The notes under the pieces: model-generated | The model's database searches: none | Seen by the model: the letters and a program-made list of their open reading frames with translations, nothing else | Told to the model about the DNA's origin: nothing | In this document: in pieces, positions 17,309-27,646 of the stretch | Numbering within the stretch: position 1 is the stretch's first letter | Layout: the number at the start of each line of letters is the position of its first letter | Translations under genes and position numbers: made by a program | From: Gammaproteobacteria bacterium | Lineage (GTDB): Bacteria; Pseudomonadota; Gammaproteobacteria; DSM-19610 | NCBI GenBank assembly: GCA_011374975.1 | Contig: DRNU01000004.1 | Coordinates: forward strand, 1-46,597 | DNA: 46,597 nt | Reading direction: 5' to 3'

Positions 17309-17922
17309 ATCCATCTTCTTCAGACCACGCAGTTTGCATGCAGCCGGGGAGTGCGTATGCTCTTCCCGGCATGGGGCAGGACAGTAGCGACGAGGCGTTG
17401 ATGTTGCGTTTCCGCGCAGGCGATGCGGATGCATTCGAAGTGCTGTACCGGCGGCACAAGGGCCCGCTGTACCGCTACATGCGGCGCCAGTGCGGCCAGG
17501 ATGCGCTGGTGGATGAACTGTTCCAGGATGTCTGGACGAAACTGATCCAGGCGCGTGAGCGCTACCGGCCAACGGCGAGTTTCAAGACCTACCTGTACCA
17601 TATTGCACGTAACCGGCTGGTGGATCACTACCGGCGCCAGGGTGCTGCACCCGCCACGCAGGATGCCGCTGAAACACGGCTGCCCGCCCGTGCCAGTGAC
17701 CAGCCCGAGCAGCATGCGCAGACCGGCCAGCAGGTGCAGCAACTGCTGGTATTGCTGGAAGGGCTGCCGGCCGAGCAACGCGAGGCATTCCTGTTACGTG
17801 AAGAGGCGGGCCTGGCGCTGGCCGATATCGCCAGTATCACCGGTGTTGGCCAGGAAACCGCCAAAAGCCGTTTGCGTTACGCACTGCAGCGCCTGCGGGA
17901 GGGACTGAAAGAATGGCTATGA
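17305..17922 (+). CDS. ECF-type sigma-70 family factor
   Basis: Up to 205 residues. Region 2 (about 30-95; YRRHKGPLYRYMRRQ, DELFQDVWTKL, FKTYLYHIARNRLVDHYRR) and region 4 (about 150-200; LLEGLPAEQREAFLL then a helix-turn-helix ITGVGQETAKSRLRYALQRLR) are clear, and region 3 is absent, as in ECF factors. It should direct RNA polymerase to a dedicated promoter set. The frame can open with TTG at 17305 inside a TTGA overlap with the VWA stop, or with ATG at 17338 or 17371; none has a good ribosome site, so the start is open. It overlaps the next gene, likely its regulator. Confidence 0.85.
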   Translation: MNPSSSDHAVCMQPGSAYALPGMGQDSSDEALMLRFRAGDADAFEVLYRRHKGPLYRYMRRQCGQDALVDELFQDVWTKLIQARERYRPTASFKTYLYHIARNRLVDHYRRQGAAPATQDAAETRLPARASDQPEQHAQTGQQVQQLLVLLEGLPAEQREAFLLREEAGLALADIASITGVGQETAKSRLRYALQRLREGLKEWL

Positions 17923-18635
17923 AACCCGAAGACGACCGGATCCGCGAGTTGTACCGCCAGGCGCGCGACGAAGCGCCGCCGGCGCATCTCGATCACGCCA
18001 TACTGGAAACAGCGCGCAAGGCGACAGCCCGGCGGGCGCGTGCCGTGAGTCCTTTCTCGGGACGCTGGCAGGTGCCGGCGGCACTGGCCGCGGTGCTGGT
18101 GGTGGCGGTGCTGCTGGTACCTTTGCTGGAACATGAACCGGTAGACAGCGAACTCCAGGTGCCGGCTCCCGTTGTGCTGGAGGAACCCCGGCCTGCTGCA
18201 GCACCCCCCCCGGAACGGCGCATACCTGACAAGACCGAGGAAGAAGCCCCGCCTGCTGCACAAGGACTTATGGACAAGCGCATGCCGGAGAAGCTCATGG
18301 CGCCGGAACAGGCTGTCCGCCAGGAACGCATGCTTCGCCTTATTGCGCCACTGGCAAAGCCGAAGGCCGTGGCACGCAGCAAAAAGAGGGCGGCCGATAG
18401 CCGTGCAGAAAAACACACCGATCCGGGCGGAAACGCCGCGGTCGGTAACCTGATGAGCGGCCTGCGCGGGGACACTGTCGAGCCGCCGCAACAGTGGCTG
18501 GAGACCATCAGCGCCCTGCTCGAAGCGGGGGAGGAGGCCCGTGCCGGTGAGGAACTGCAGGCTTTCCTGGTGCAGTACCCGGATTACAGGCTGCCGCCGG
18601 CATTGCTTGAATTGCAACAACGCACCCGGCACTGA
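17913..18635 (+). CDS. Single-pass membrane protein, probable anti-sigma partner
   Basis: 240 residues. The N-terminal cytoplasmic stretch (1-50) is charged and helical, one transmembrane segment spans about 52-72, and a proline/alanine/glutamate-rich linker leads to a C-terminal helical part. This layout, and the overlap with the sigma factor stop codon, suggest an anti-sigma factor, but no zinc-finger (ZAS) motif is visible, so the role is inferred. ATG codons at 17913 and 17919 are both possible; the second forms an ATGA overlap with the sigma stop. The VWA-sigma-membrane protein order is a recurring arrangement in proteobacteria. Confidence 0.65.
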   Translation: MAMKPEDDRIRELYRQARDEAPPAHLDHAILETARKATARRARAVSPFSGRWQVPAALAAVLVVAVLLVPLLEHEPVDSELQVPAPVVLEEPRPAAAPPPERRIPDKTEEEAPPAAQGLMDKRMPEKLMAPEQAVRQERMLRLIAPLAKPKAVARSKKRAADSRAEKHTDPGGNAAVGNLMSGLRGDTVEPPQQWLETISALLEAGEEARAGEELQAFLVQYPDYRLPPALLELQQRTRH

Positions 18636-18785
18636 CGAAAAAACGGCATTCCGGGTGCCGGGAAGCCCGCACAGCGTCAACATTGAGTCGGGTAGCCTGT
18701 CATTTGCCGGGGTGGTTCCCGCACTTGCGCAAGCCGGGGGCATGGTCTAAGCCTTTGTGTAAGGAAATGCATGTAACTCGCGGAC

Positions 18786-18814
18786 TTGGCGTGACAATTG
18801 CGTAGTATTAGACT
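18786..18814 (+). promoter_or_regulatory. Candidate sigma-70 promoter of sucA-sucB-lpd
   Basis: TTGGCG (18786-18791) and TAGACT (18809-18814) stand 17 bp apart, each matching four of six consensus bases, about 45 bp before the sucA ATG. The 223-bp gap between the anti-sigma-like gene and sucA contains nothing else recognisable. Confidence 0.45.
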
Positions 18815-18858
18815 CTGCCGGGGGTGCTGGATCCGGATGGTCAGGGGCAACAATAACG

Positions 18859-21717
18859 ATGGATGATATTTACAGGCACAAGAGCCTGCACGAATTCTGG
18901 GACGACTCGCTGCTGGCAGGTCAGAATGCCGCGTATCTTGAAGATCTCTACGACCAGTTCCTGAGCGACCCGAACCAGGTGTCGGGCGAATGGCGTGCCT
19001 TTTTTGAAACGCTGCCGCGGGTCAACGGGCACGGTACCGAGGTCAGGCACTCCGCGATCCGCGAGGCGTTCCGCAACCTGACACGGCAACCGGCCGCACA
19101 ACGGCAGGCGGTCACCACGCTGCCGGGCAGCACCCAGCACGAAGAACGCCAGGTGCGCGTCCTGCAGCTGATCAATGCGTACCGTTTCCGTGGTCACCAG
19201 ATCGCAAAAATCGACCCGCTGGAACTGCAAAGCATCCCGGATCTGCCGGAGCTTAGCCCGGAATTCCACGGGCTGAGCACGGCCGACATGGATACGCTGT
19301 TCGATACCGGCTCTTTTGCCGGCATGGAAAAAGCCACGCTGCGCGAGATACTCGACCAGCTGCACGCGGTGTATTGCGAAAGCGTCGGCAGCGAGTACAT
19401 GCACATCACCGAGACCACCGAGAAACGCTGGATACAGCAGCGCCTGGAACACGCCGGCGGGCGGGTGCAGTTCAGCAGTGCCGAGCGCCTGCGCATCCTG
19501 CAGCGCCTGACCGCGGCGGAAGGTCTCGAACGTTACCTGCATACCCGTTACGTGGGCCAGAAACGTTTCTCGCTGGAAGGCGGCGACAGCCTGATCCCGC
19601 TGCTGGATGAACTGGTCCACCGTGGCGGCAGTCATGGCGTCCGGGAAATGGTCGTCGGTATGGCGCACCGTGGCCGTCTCAATGTGCTGATCAATGTCGT
19701 CGGCAAGACCGCGGCCGAGCTGTTCCAGGAGTTCGAGGGAACGGCGGGCCAGTCTTCCAACGGCTCCGGCGACGTGAAGTACCACCAGGGTTTTTCCGCC
19801 AACCTGAAAACCGAAAAAGGGCTGGTGCATGTCGCGCTGTCCTTCAACCCGTCGCACCTGGAGATCGTCGACCCGGTGGTGGAAGGCTCGGTACGCGCCC
19901 GCCAGCAGCGCAGCGGCGACGAGACCGGTGACTGGGTGGTGCCGATCCTGATTCACGGCGATGCGGCCTTTGCCGGGCAGGGCGTGGTGATGGAAACAAT
20001 CAACATGTCGCAGTCGCGCGGTTTCTCGACCAAGGGCACCGTGCACATCGTCATCAACAACCAGATCGGTTTTACCACCAGCTACCAGCGCGACTCGCGT
20101 TCCACGCTGTACTGCACCGATATCGCCAAGATGGTCAATGCGCCGATCTTCCACGTCAACGGCGACGACCCTGAAGCCGTTATCCAGGTCACGCGCATGG
20201 CGCTGGATTACCGCATGAACTTCCACAAGGATGTCGTGATCGACATGGTGTGTTACCGCCGCCACGGCCACAGCGAGGCCGACGAGCCTACCGCCACCCA
20301 GCCGATCATGTACCAGGCTATCCGCAACCGCCTCACCACGCGCGCGCTGTATGCCGAAGCGCTGGTGGAAGAGGCTGTATGCGATGAAAAGCAGCCACAT
20401 CAATTAATGGACGACTACCGCGACCGCCTCGACCAGGGTGTTTCGGTGGTCGAGGAACTGGTGCCGAAAGAGCAGGCCAACTATCCCTTCGCCGTCGACT
20501 GGGCGCCTTACCTGGCACAGGCCTGCACGGCTTTCCTGGAAACCGCGATCCCGCTGTCGCGCATCAAATCCCTGTGGCACAGCCTGATGCAGCTGCCGGA
20601 CGGTTTTGAGTTGAACGGCAACGTGGCCAAGATCATGGACAACCGGCGCAAGATGGCGGCCGGCGCCTTGCCGGTCGACTGGGGGTTCGCGGAAACCAGC
20701 GCCTATGCCGCGCTGGTGGACGACGGTTACAGCGTGCGCCTGTCCGGGCAGGACAGCGGGCGTGGTACGTTTTTCCACCGCCACGCGGTACTGCATAACC
20801 AGAAAGACGGCTCGCTGCATGTGCCGCTGCGGCATGTCAGCGAGGGGCAGGCCAATTTCCTGGTCATCAATTCATTGCTGTCCGAGAATGCGGTACTGGC
20901 GTTCGAATACGGCTATTCCACCACCGACCCCAACACGCTGGTGATCTGGGAGGCCCAGTTCGGCGACTTTGCCAACGGTGCGCAAGTGGTCATCGATCAG
21001 TTCATCAGTGCCGGTGAGCAGAAATGGAACCGTCTCAGCGGGCTGGTGATGTTCCTCCCGCACGGCATGGAAGGTCAGGGCCCGGAACATTCCTCGGCGC
21101 GCCTGGAGCGCTTCCTGCAACTCTGTGCCGAACAGAACATGCAGGTCTGCGTGCCGACCACGCCGGCGCAGATTTTCCACCTGCTGCGCCGCCAGATCAT
21201 GCTGGAATGCCGCAAGCCGCTGGTCGTCATGACACCCAAGAGCCTGCTGCGCCACCGTCTGGCGGTCAGTTCGCTGGAAGATCTCAGCAACGGTGAGTTC
21301 CAGCCGGTACTCCCGGAAGTGGACGCGCTGGATGCCGGTAAAGTTACCCGCATTGTGATGTGCAGCGGCAAGGTGTACTACGATCTGCTGGAGAAGCGTC
21401 GCGAGGAAGGCCTGGAGCACGTGGCGATCATCCGTATCGAGCGCCTGTATCCTTTCCCCCGGGTGCAGGTGCGCAAGCTGATCGAGAGTTACCCGAACCT
21501 GAAAGACTACATCTGGTGCCAGGAAGAACCGCAGAACCAGGGCGCCTGGTTCTCCAGTCAGCACCACATCCGTTCGACATTACCCAAGCCGTACCTGCTG
21601 CAGTATGCCGGCCGGGAATTCTCGGCCGCACCCGCTGCCGGTTACGCCTGGCTGCACCTTAAACAACAACACCGGCTGGTGGCCCAGGCGCTGGGCCTGG
21701 CCACAGACGACGCATAG
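18859..21717 (+). CDS. sucA: 2-oxoglutarate dehydrogenase E1 component
   Basis: 952-residue thiamine-diphosphate enzyme of the TCA cycle that decarboxylates 2-oxoglutarate and passes the succinyl group to the lipoyl arm of SucB. It begins with the typical N-terminal helix (LHEFWDDSLLAGQNAAYLEDLYDQF). It then shows MAHRGRLNVL, KYHQGFS, LSFNPSHLEIVDPVVEGSVRA, HGDAAFAGQG, and the C-terminal HGMEGQGPEHSSARLERFLQL and WCQEEPQNQGAW. Length is near the usual 930-950. It is the first gene of sucA-sucB-lpd; sucB starts 9 bp after its stop. Confidence 0.97.
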   Translation: MDDIYRHKSLHEFWDDSLLAGQNAAYLEDLYDQFLSDPNQVSGEWRAFFETLPRVNGHGTEVRHSAIREAFRNLTRQPAAQRQAVTTLPGSTQHEERQVRVLQLINAYRFRGHQIAKIDPLELQSIPDLPELSPEFHGLSTADMDTLFDTGSFAGMEKATLREILDQLHAVYCESVGSEYMHITETTEKRWIQQRLEHAGGRVQFSSAERLRILQRLTAAEGLERYLHTRYVGQKRFSLEGGDSLIPLLDELVHRGGSHGVREMVVGMAHRGRLNVLINVVGKTAAELFQEFEGTAGQSSNGSGDVKYHQGFSANLKTEKGLVHVALSFNPSHLEIVDPVVEGSVRARQQRSGDETGDWVVPILIHGDAAFAGQGVVMETINMSQSRGFSTKGTVHIVINNQIGFTTSYQRDSRSTLYCTDIAKMVNAPIFHVNGDDPEAVIQVTRMALDYRMNFHKDVVIDMVCYRRHGHSEADEPTATQPIMYQAIRNRLTTRALYAEALVEEAVCDEKQPHQLMDDYRDRLDQGVSVVEELVPKEQANYPFAVDWAPYLAQACTAFLETAIPLSRIKSLWHSLMQLPDGFELNGNVAKIMDNRRKMAAGALPVDWGFAETSAYAALVDDGYSVRLSGQDSGRGTFFHRHAVLHNQKDGSLHVPLRHVSEGQANFLVINSLLSENAVLAFEYGYSTTDPNTLVIWEAQFGDFANGAQVVIDQFISAGEQKWNRLSGLVMFLPHGMEGQGPEHSSARLERFLQLCAEQNMQVCVPTTPAQIFHLLRRQIMLECRKPLVVMTPKSLLRHRLAVSSLEDLSNGEFQPVLPEVDALDAGKVTRIVMCSGKVYYDLLEKRREEGLEHVAIIRIERLYPFPRVQVRKLIESYPNLKDYIWCQEEPQNQGAWFSSQHHIRSTLPKPYLLQYAGREFSAAPAAGYAWLHLKQQHRLVAQALGLATDDA

Positions 21718-21726
21718 GAAAACAGC

Positions 21727-24392
<2,666 letters not shown>

Positions 24393-24411
24393 ATAAAACC
24401 TCCAGCCCGTC

Positions 24412-24461
24412 ATTCCGGCCAGGGCCGGAATCCAGTGCATTAAACCCGGTAACGCCGGGTT
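24412..24461. repeat. Two adjacent hairpins, one of a dispersed GGCCGGAAT type
   Basis: ATTCCGGCC (24412-24420) and GGCCGGAAT (24423-24431) form a perfect 9-bp stem with a 2-nt centre. The surrounding CGTCATTCCGG...CCGGAATCCAG wording is common in intergenic repeats of proteobacteria. The second stem, AACCCGG (24443-24449) with CCGGGTT (24455-24461), is followed by TTCTTC. Together they could end the sucA-sucB-lpd transcript, although no long T-tract is present. Confidence 0.65.
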
Positions 24462-24560
24462 CTTCACCAGGACTGTTAGCATTTTCTAATCAAGGAAGTG
24501 CTGAATTTCCCGAGTCGATCTGTTTCGGTATTTTAGCGATTCATTAACAAGTAAATGCTA

Positions 24561-24576
24561 ATTGACCTATGTCAAT
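24561..24576. promoter_or_regulatory. FNR/CRP-like palindrome ATTGAC-N4-GTCAAT
   Basis: A perfect 6+4+6 inverted repeat, similar to the TTGAT-N4-ATCAA box bound by Fnr-family regulators (and to TTGAC-type variants of nitric-oxide-responsive relatives). It lies 168 bp before the start codon of the first VPLPA-CTERM gene. A TTGACC at its left arm could also be read as a -35 box, but no good -10 follows. Confidence 0.35.
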
Positions 24577-24743
24577 TCCATGCGACATTTAGTGGTGGTA
24601 GAGGCAAATTGGTCTACGTTTAAACTTGCGCGGTGGGATAAAGGAAATTATCTGTCCGTACTTGTGCCCAGGCCGTTCAAATATTTTTTGCTACGTGTCA
24701 GGCCGGCATATGGTTTTTGTAAAAACTCGAGAGGGAATTTGAT

Positions 24744-25433
24744 ATGAAGGACTATCTCTCAACAACATTAAAATCCGCTGTGTTCACGCTGGCATCCTTT
24801 GTTGCGTTGCCGGCATTTTCAGTTACTTTATCCGGACCGGGGACAGCTGATTTTGCCCTGCCCGGAACTACGGCAGCAGCACAGCCGGATCTTGGTGGTT
24901 TGATTATCGAAGACGTTATCAGTGATTTCTCGATTTCCGGTGCTGGGGAAACCTTGCAGGGAACGATACAGAACCGCGTAGTCAGGGGGGCTGATGACAC
25001 GTTGACGTTTTACTGGAGAATACGGCCAATATCCGGAAATGGCGATATATTATCATTTCGTGTGGGCGGGTTCGGAAACTTTGCCCTGGACGCCAACTGG
25101 CGTATTGATGGATTAGGTGCAGAGTCGCCGAACATTGCACGTTATTTTGGTGATGGTTCAGGCGCTGTTAATTTTCTGTTTGAGAACAGCGAAGTTGGTG
25201 TAGGAACCAACCCCGACGGGAGTTTAACGACATCAGTATTCTTTTTTCTTGATACGGAAGCGAAAAATTATACGATGAATGGCCAGTTCGATTTGCTGTG
25301 CGCACCAAGTAGCTGCGTTTCACAGTCATACCCAACGTTTTCGCCATCGACTATACCCGTTCCGGCAGCAGCATGGTTGTTTGTCAGCGGTTTATTAGGC
25401 CTGACTGGTCTTGCCGGAAAGAAAGCAGCATAA
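24744..25433 (+). CDS. Exported protein with VPLPA/PEP-CTERM sorting tail (1)
   Basis: 229 residues: signal peptide (about 1-27, cleavage near AFS-VT), a beta-rich soluble part with no recognised enzyme domain, and a C-terminal sorting tail. The tail reads IPVPAAAW, then a hydrophobic helix (LFVSGLLGLTGLAG) and basic KK, the layout of VPLPA-CTERM variants processed by exosortase. Proteins of this kind are delivered to the envelope or extracellular matrix, often alongside exopolysaccharide genes. GAGGG precedes the ATG. Base composition is lower in GC than the neighbours. A similar but not closely matching gene follows 96 bp downstream. Confidence 0.82.
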   Translation: MKDYLSTTLKSAVFTLASFVALPAFSVTLSGPGTADFALPGTTAAAQPDLGGLIIEDVISDFSISGAGETLQGTIQNRVVRGADDTLTFYWRIRPISGNGDILSFRVGGFGNFALDANWRIDGLGAESPNIARYFGDGSGAVNFLFENSEVGVGTNPDGSLTTSVFFFLDTEAKNYTMNGQFDLLCAPSSCVSQSYPTFSPSTIPVPAAAWLFVSGLLGLTGLAGKKAA

Positions 25434-25529
25434 CCATGAGAGCGGGAGCAGCAGAGAGGGCGGGTTCGGTTGGTACGCCGCATCGGCTGATTAGTGTGAC
25501 GGAACCAGGGAAATAACAGGGAGATCGAC

Positions 25530-26243
25530 ATGTTTACTAATATATCAGTCAGAGATTTTTTCTTAAGAGTATGTACGCTTGCTGTTTTATTCTATGCTTC
25601 GGTGAGCAGTGCAGTTGTCATTGACGGGTTTACCTACGCGATTGCGAATAACGGTTTCCCTACAGTAGATGGACATCACTTCCATAGCGAATGCGGTACG
25701 GTTTCCCCGCCGCCGCCCGAGTGTTTCGGGCTGGCTGGCGTAGTACAGTGGGAACCGGGTGACGAACAGGTCCGGGGGTTGTCAGAGTTCGCCCTGTCAG
25801 GGCCAGCCGCCTCCAGCGCCATCTTGAGCTTCGTCGCGTTTCGGGAAGGCAGCCTGATTTTTAGTGAAGAATCGGGTTTTACCAGTTCGTTTGATGAACT
25901 GGTCGACGTATTCGCTTACGCGGGTAACAATGCCGCCGACCTTTCCGATTACCAGGCGATTGTAACTGGCGGCATCGGAACCTTCGACACGACGGGCATG
26001 TTCGTCGGAGACACGATCAGCTTTGACATAACCGGCATTTATAATGCCGCCATGAGCGGCGGCGATCCTGCCCTGGGTGTGCGGTTGCAATTTGCTGAAT
26101 TATTTCCGGCTGTGATTCCGTCAGGCTGGGTTTTCTCGGACTTCCAGATCAGTGTTAATCCCGTGCCACTACCCGCAGCTCTATACCTCTTCGGTTCCGG
26201 CCTGCTGGGATTGGTCGGTATAGCAAGACGCAAGAAGGCGTAA
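25530..26243 (+). CDS. Exported protein with VPLPA/PEP-CTERM sorting tail (2)
   Basis: 237 residues: signal peptide (about 1-26, ending VSSA), a soluble domain with few recognisable features including a CGTVSPPPPEC segment, and a sorting tail NPVPLPAALYLFGSGLLGLVG ending in ARRKKA-type basic residues. This tail is a closer match to the VPLPA-CTERM consensus than that of the preceding gene. AGGGAG lies seven nt before the ATG. It converges on the chemoreceptor gene with 16 bp between. No exosortase gene is in the window, so the sorting enzyme must lie elsewhere. Confidence 0.85.
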   Translation: MFTNISVRDFFLRVCTLAVLFYASVSSAVVIDGFTYAIANNGFPTVDGHHFHSECGTVSPPPPECFGLAGVVQWEPGDEQVRGLSEFALSGPAASSAILSFVAFREGSLIFSEESGFTSSFDELVDVFAYAGNNAADLSDYQAIVTGGIGTFDTTGMFVGDTISFDITGIYNAAMSGGDPALGVRLQFAELFPAVIPSGWVFSDFQISVNPVPLPAALYLFGSGLLGLVGIARRKKA

Positions 26244-26259
26244 TCAGTTACAACACATA

Positions 26260-27489
26260 TCAGCTGGCAGAGTTCGACTCTCCGCCCGCTGCATCGTCGT
26301 CGCCACCGAGTTGCGCGACAATCAGGTTCAACCGGTCTGCAGTCTCCGCCAGTTCGTCACACCAGGCCGTGATGCGTTCGGCATCTGCGACTGTGTCGCG
26401 TGTTACTTCAGTAATAGTATCTACAGCTGTGCTGATGCCATGCGCCGATTCAGTCTGCAGGTGTGCCGCATCGGAGATGCCGCCGTTCGCGCCCTTGAGA
26501 CTCTCCACCGCGCCGACGATTTCAGAAAATGTGATGGTTGCATCTTCTACCATGGATTCACATTCACCGGTTTTCTTGCTGCTGTCGGTGATGGCGCTGA
26601 TGGCCTGTTCGATACTGCTCATGACGGATTCGATAATGATGTGAATGCTGGAGGTCGATTCCTGGGTGCGTGCCGCGAGCTGGCGGACTTCGTCCGCCAC
26701 TACTGCAAAACCGCGTCCTGCTTCACCGGCGCGCGCGGCCTCGATAGCGGCATTTAATGCCAGCAGGTTGGTCTGTTCGGCGACGCCGTTGATGACGTCG
26801 AGTACCTCGCGGATATCCCGGGATTTTTCTCCCAGTTCGACGATGACTTCGGAAGCCTGTGTGACATCGGAAGACAGTGCCATGACGGACCCGATGGCAC
26901 TGGTCATCACTTCCTTGCCGGTCTGTGCCAGTTTGTCGGATTCGGCGACGTGTTCTGCGGCTTCGTGTGCCTGTTGCGCCACCTGGGTTACCGCCGATGC
27001 CATGCCGGTTATCGCTGCGCCGATATTGCGGGTTTCGTGGTCCTGCCGGTTCATGCGCTGTGAGGTACCGGCGCTGGTGCTGGCTATTTCACTCGCAACT
27101 GCCGAGAAACGTTGGGCGGATTCGGCCAGCAAGGCCGTTATTGGCTGAAACCGGTCTGCCAGTCCGTTGTAGGCGTCAGCGAGCGGTTGCAGTTCACGCG
27201 CCTGCGGGAATGCCAGGCGCCGGCCCTGGTCGCTATCGCCGGCATAGAAGGCTTCAATATCATGTGCGGCGCGCCTGACCGGGGCGGCCAGACGGTTGCG
27301 CATCAGCCACCACACCACTGCGGTGACCACAGCACTCAGCAGGGGCGCTGCCGGCAGCAATGAGCTGTCGGATAAATCCTCATTTGCTTCAACGAGTAAC
27401 AGGGAAAAAATGCCGAGCGCCAGGGTCTGGGCCAGGAGCAGGCCGGTTATCAGGGTGCCTAACGAAATGCTGCTCATCCATTTTTTCAT
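26260..27489 (-). CDS. Methyl-accepting chemotaxis protein without a periplasmic sensor
   Basis: 409 residues. Two hydrophobic segments near the N-terminus (about 8-28 and 38-58) are separated by only about ten residues, so no sizeable periplasmic ligand domain exists. A HAMP-like linker ([17 protein letters not shown]) follows. The signalling domain has the invariant hairpin [18 protein letters not shown] (about residue 240) and [15 protein letters not shown]. It should form trimers and control CheA, possibly sensing a cytoplasmic or membrane signal. The ATG at 27489 has AGGGGAA upstream; an in-frame TTG at 27510 is less likely. No che genes are nearby. Confidence 0.9.
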   Translation of the reverse strand: MKKWMSSISLGTLITGLLLAQTLALGIFSLLLVEANEDLSDSSLLPAAPLLSAVVTAVVWWLMRNRLAAPVRRAAHDIEAFYAGDSDQGRRLAFPQARELQPLADAYNGLADRFQPITALLAESAQRFSAVASEIASTSAGTSQRMNRQDHETRNIGAAITGMASAVTQVAQQAHEAAEHVAESDKLAQTGKEVMTSAIGSVMALSSDVTQASEVIVELGEKSRDIREVLDVINGVAEQTNLLALNAAIEAARAGEAGRGFAVVADEVRQLAARTQESTSSIHIIIESVMSSIEQAISAITDSSKKTGECESMVEDATITFSEIVGAVESLKGANGGISDAAHLQTESAHGISTAVDTITEVTRDTVADAERITAWCDELAETADRLNLIVAQLGGDDDAAGGESNSAS

Positions 27490-27646
27490 TGCGTGAGGTT
27501 CCCCTGGCAAAGCCGGTCGCCGCAGTTTGATGATGACAATACCCGTGTTATCGGTATGGTATGGCTAGATCTTGAGAGGCAACGGACGGAAATTCAGCTG
27601 CACCAATGGCTTGCAAGCCCAGGGCAGCTTGGGCAAGGTAGCCTGC

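Larger units (their letters stand above)
24393..24743. other. 351-bp intergenic region between lpd and the first VPLPA-CTERM gene
   Basis: The only gene-free stretch over 300 bp. The left end holds two hairpins (24412-24461) that probably belong to the end of the lpd transcript. The rest is AT-richer than the surroundings and holds a perfect inverted repeat at 24561-24576. A 61-codon frame at 24562-24747 has no ribosome site or family resemblance and is not called. GAGAGGG before 24744 is the ribosome site of the next gene. Confidence 0.6.

Noticed and set aside
18841-20403. A 520-codon open frame on the minus strand
   Set aside because: It lies wholly antisense to sucA, whose protein is certain; long antisense frames are common in GC-rich DNA and this one has no recognisable domain.
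24600-24743. A sigma-54 promoter before the VPLPA-CTERM genes, as known for PEP-CTERM genes
   Set aside because: I found no GG-N10-GC pair with matching flanks in this stretch or before the second gene.
24562-24747. A 61-codon plus-strand frame in the long intergenic gap
   Set aside because: No ribosome site, no family resemblance, and it runs into the next gene's start; its 5' end overlaps the palindrome.
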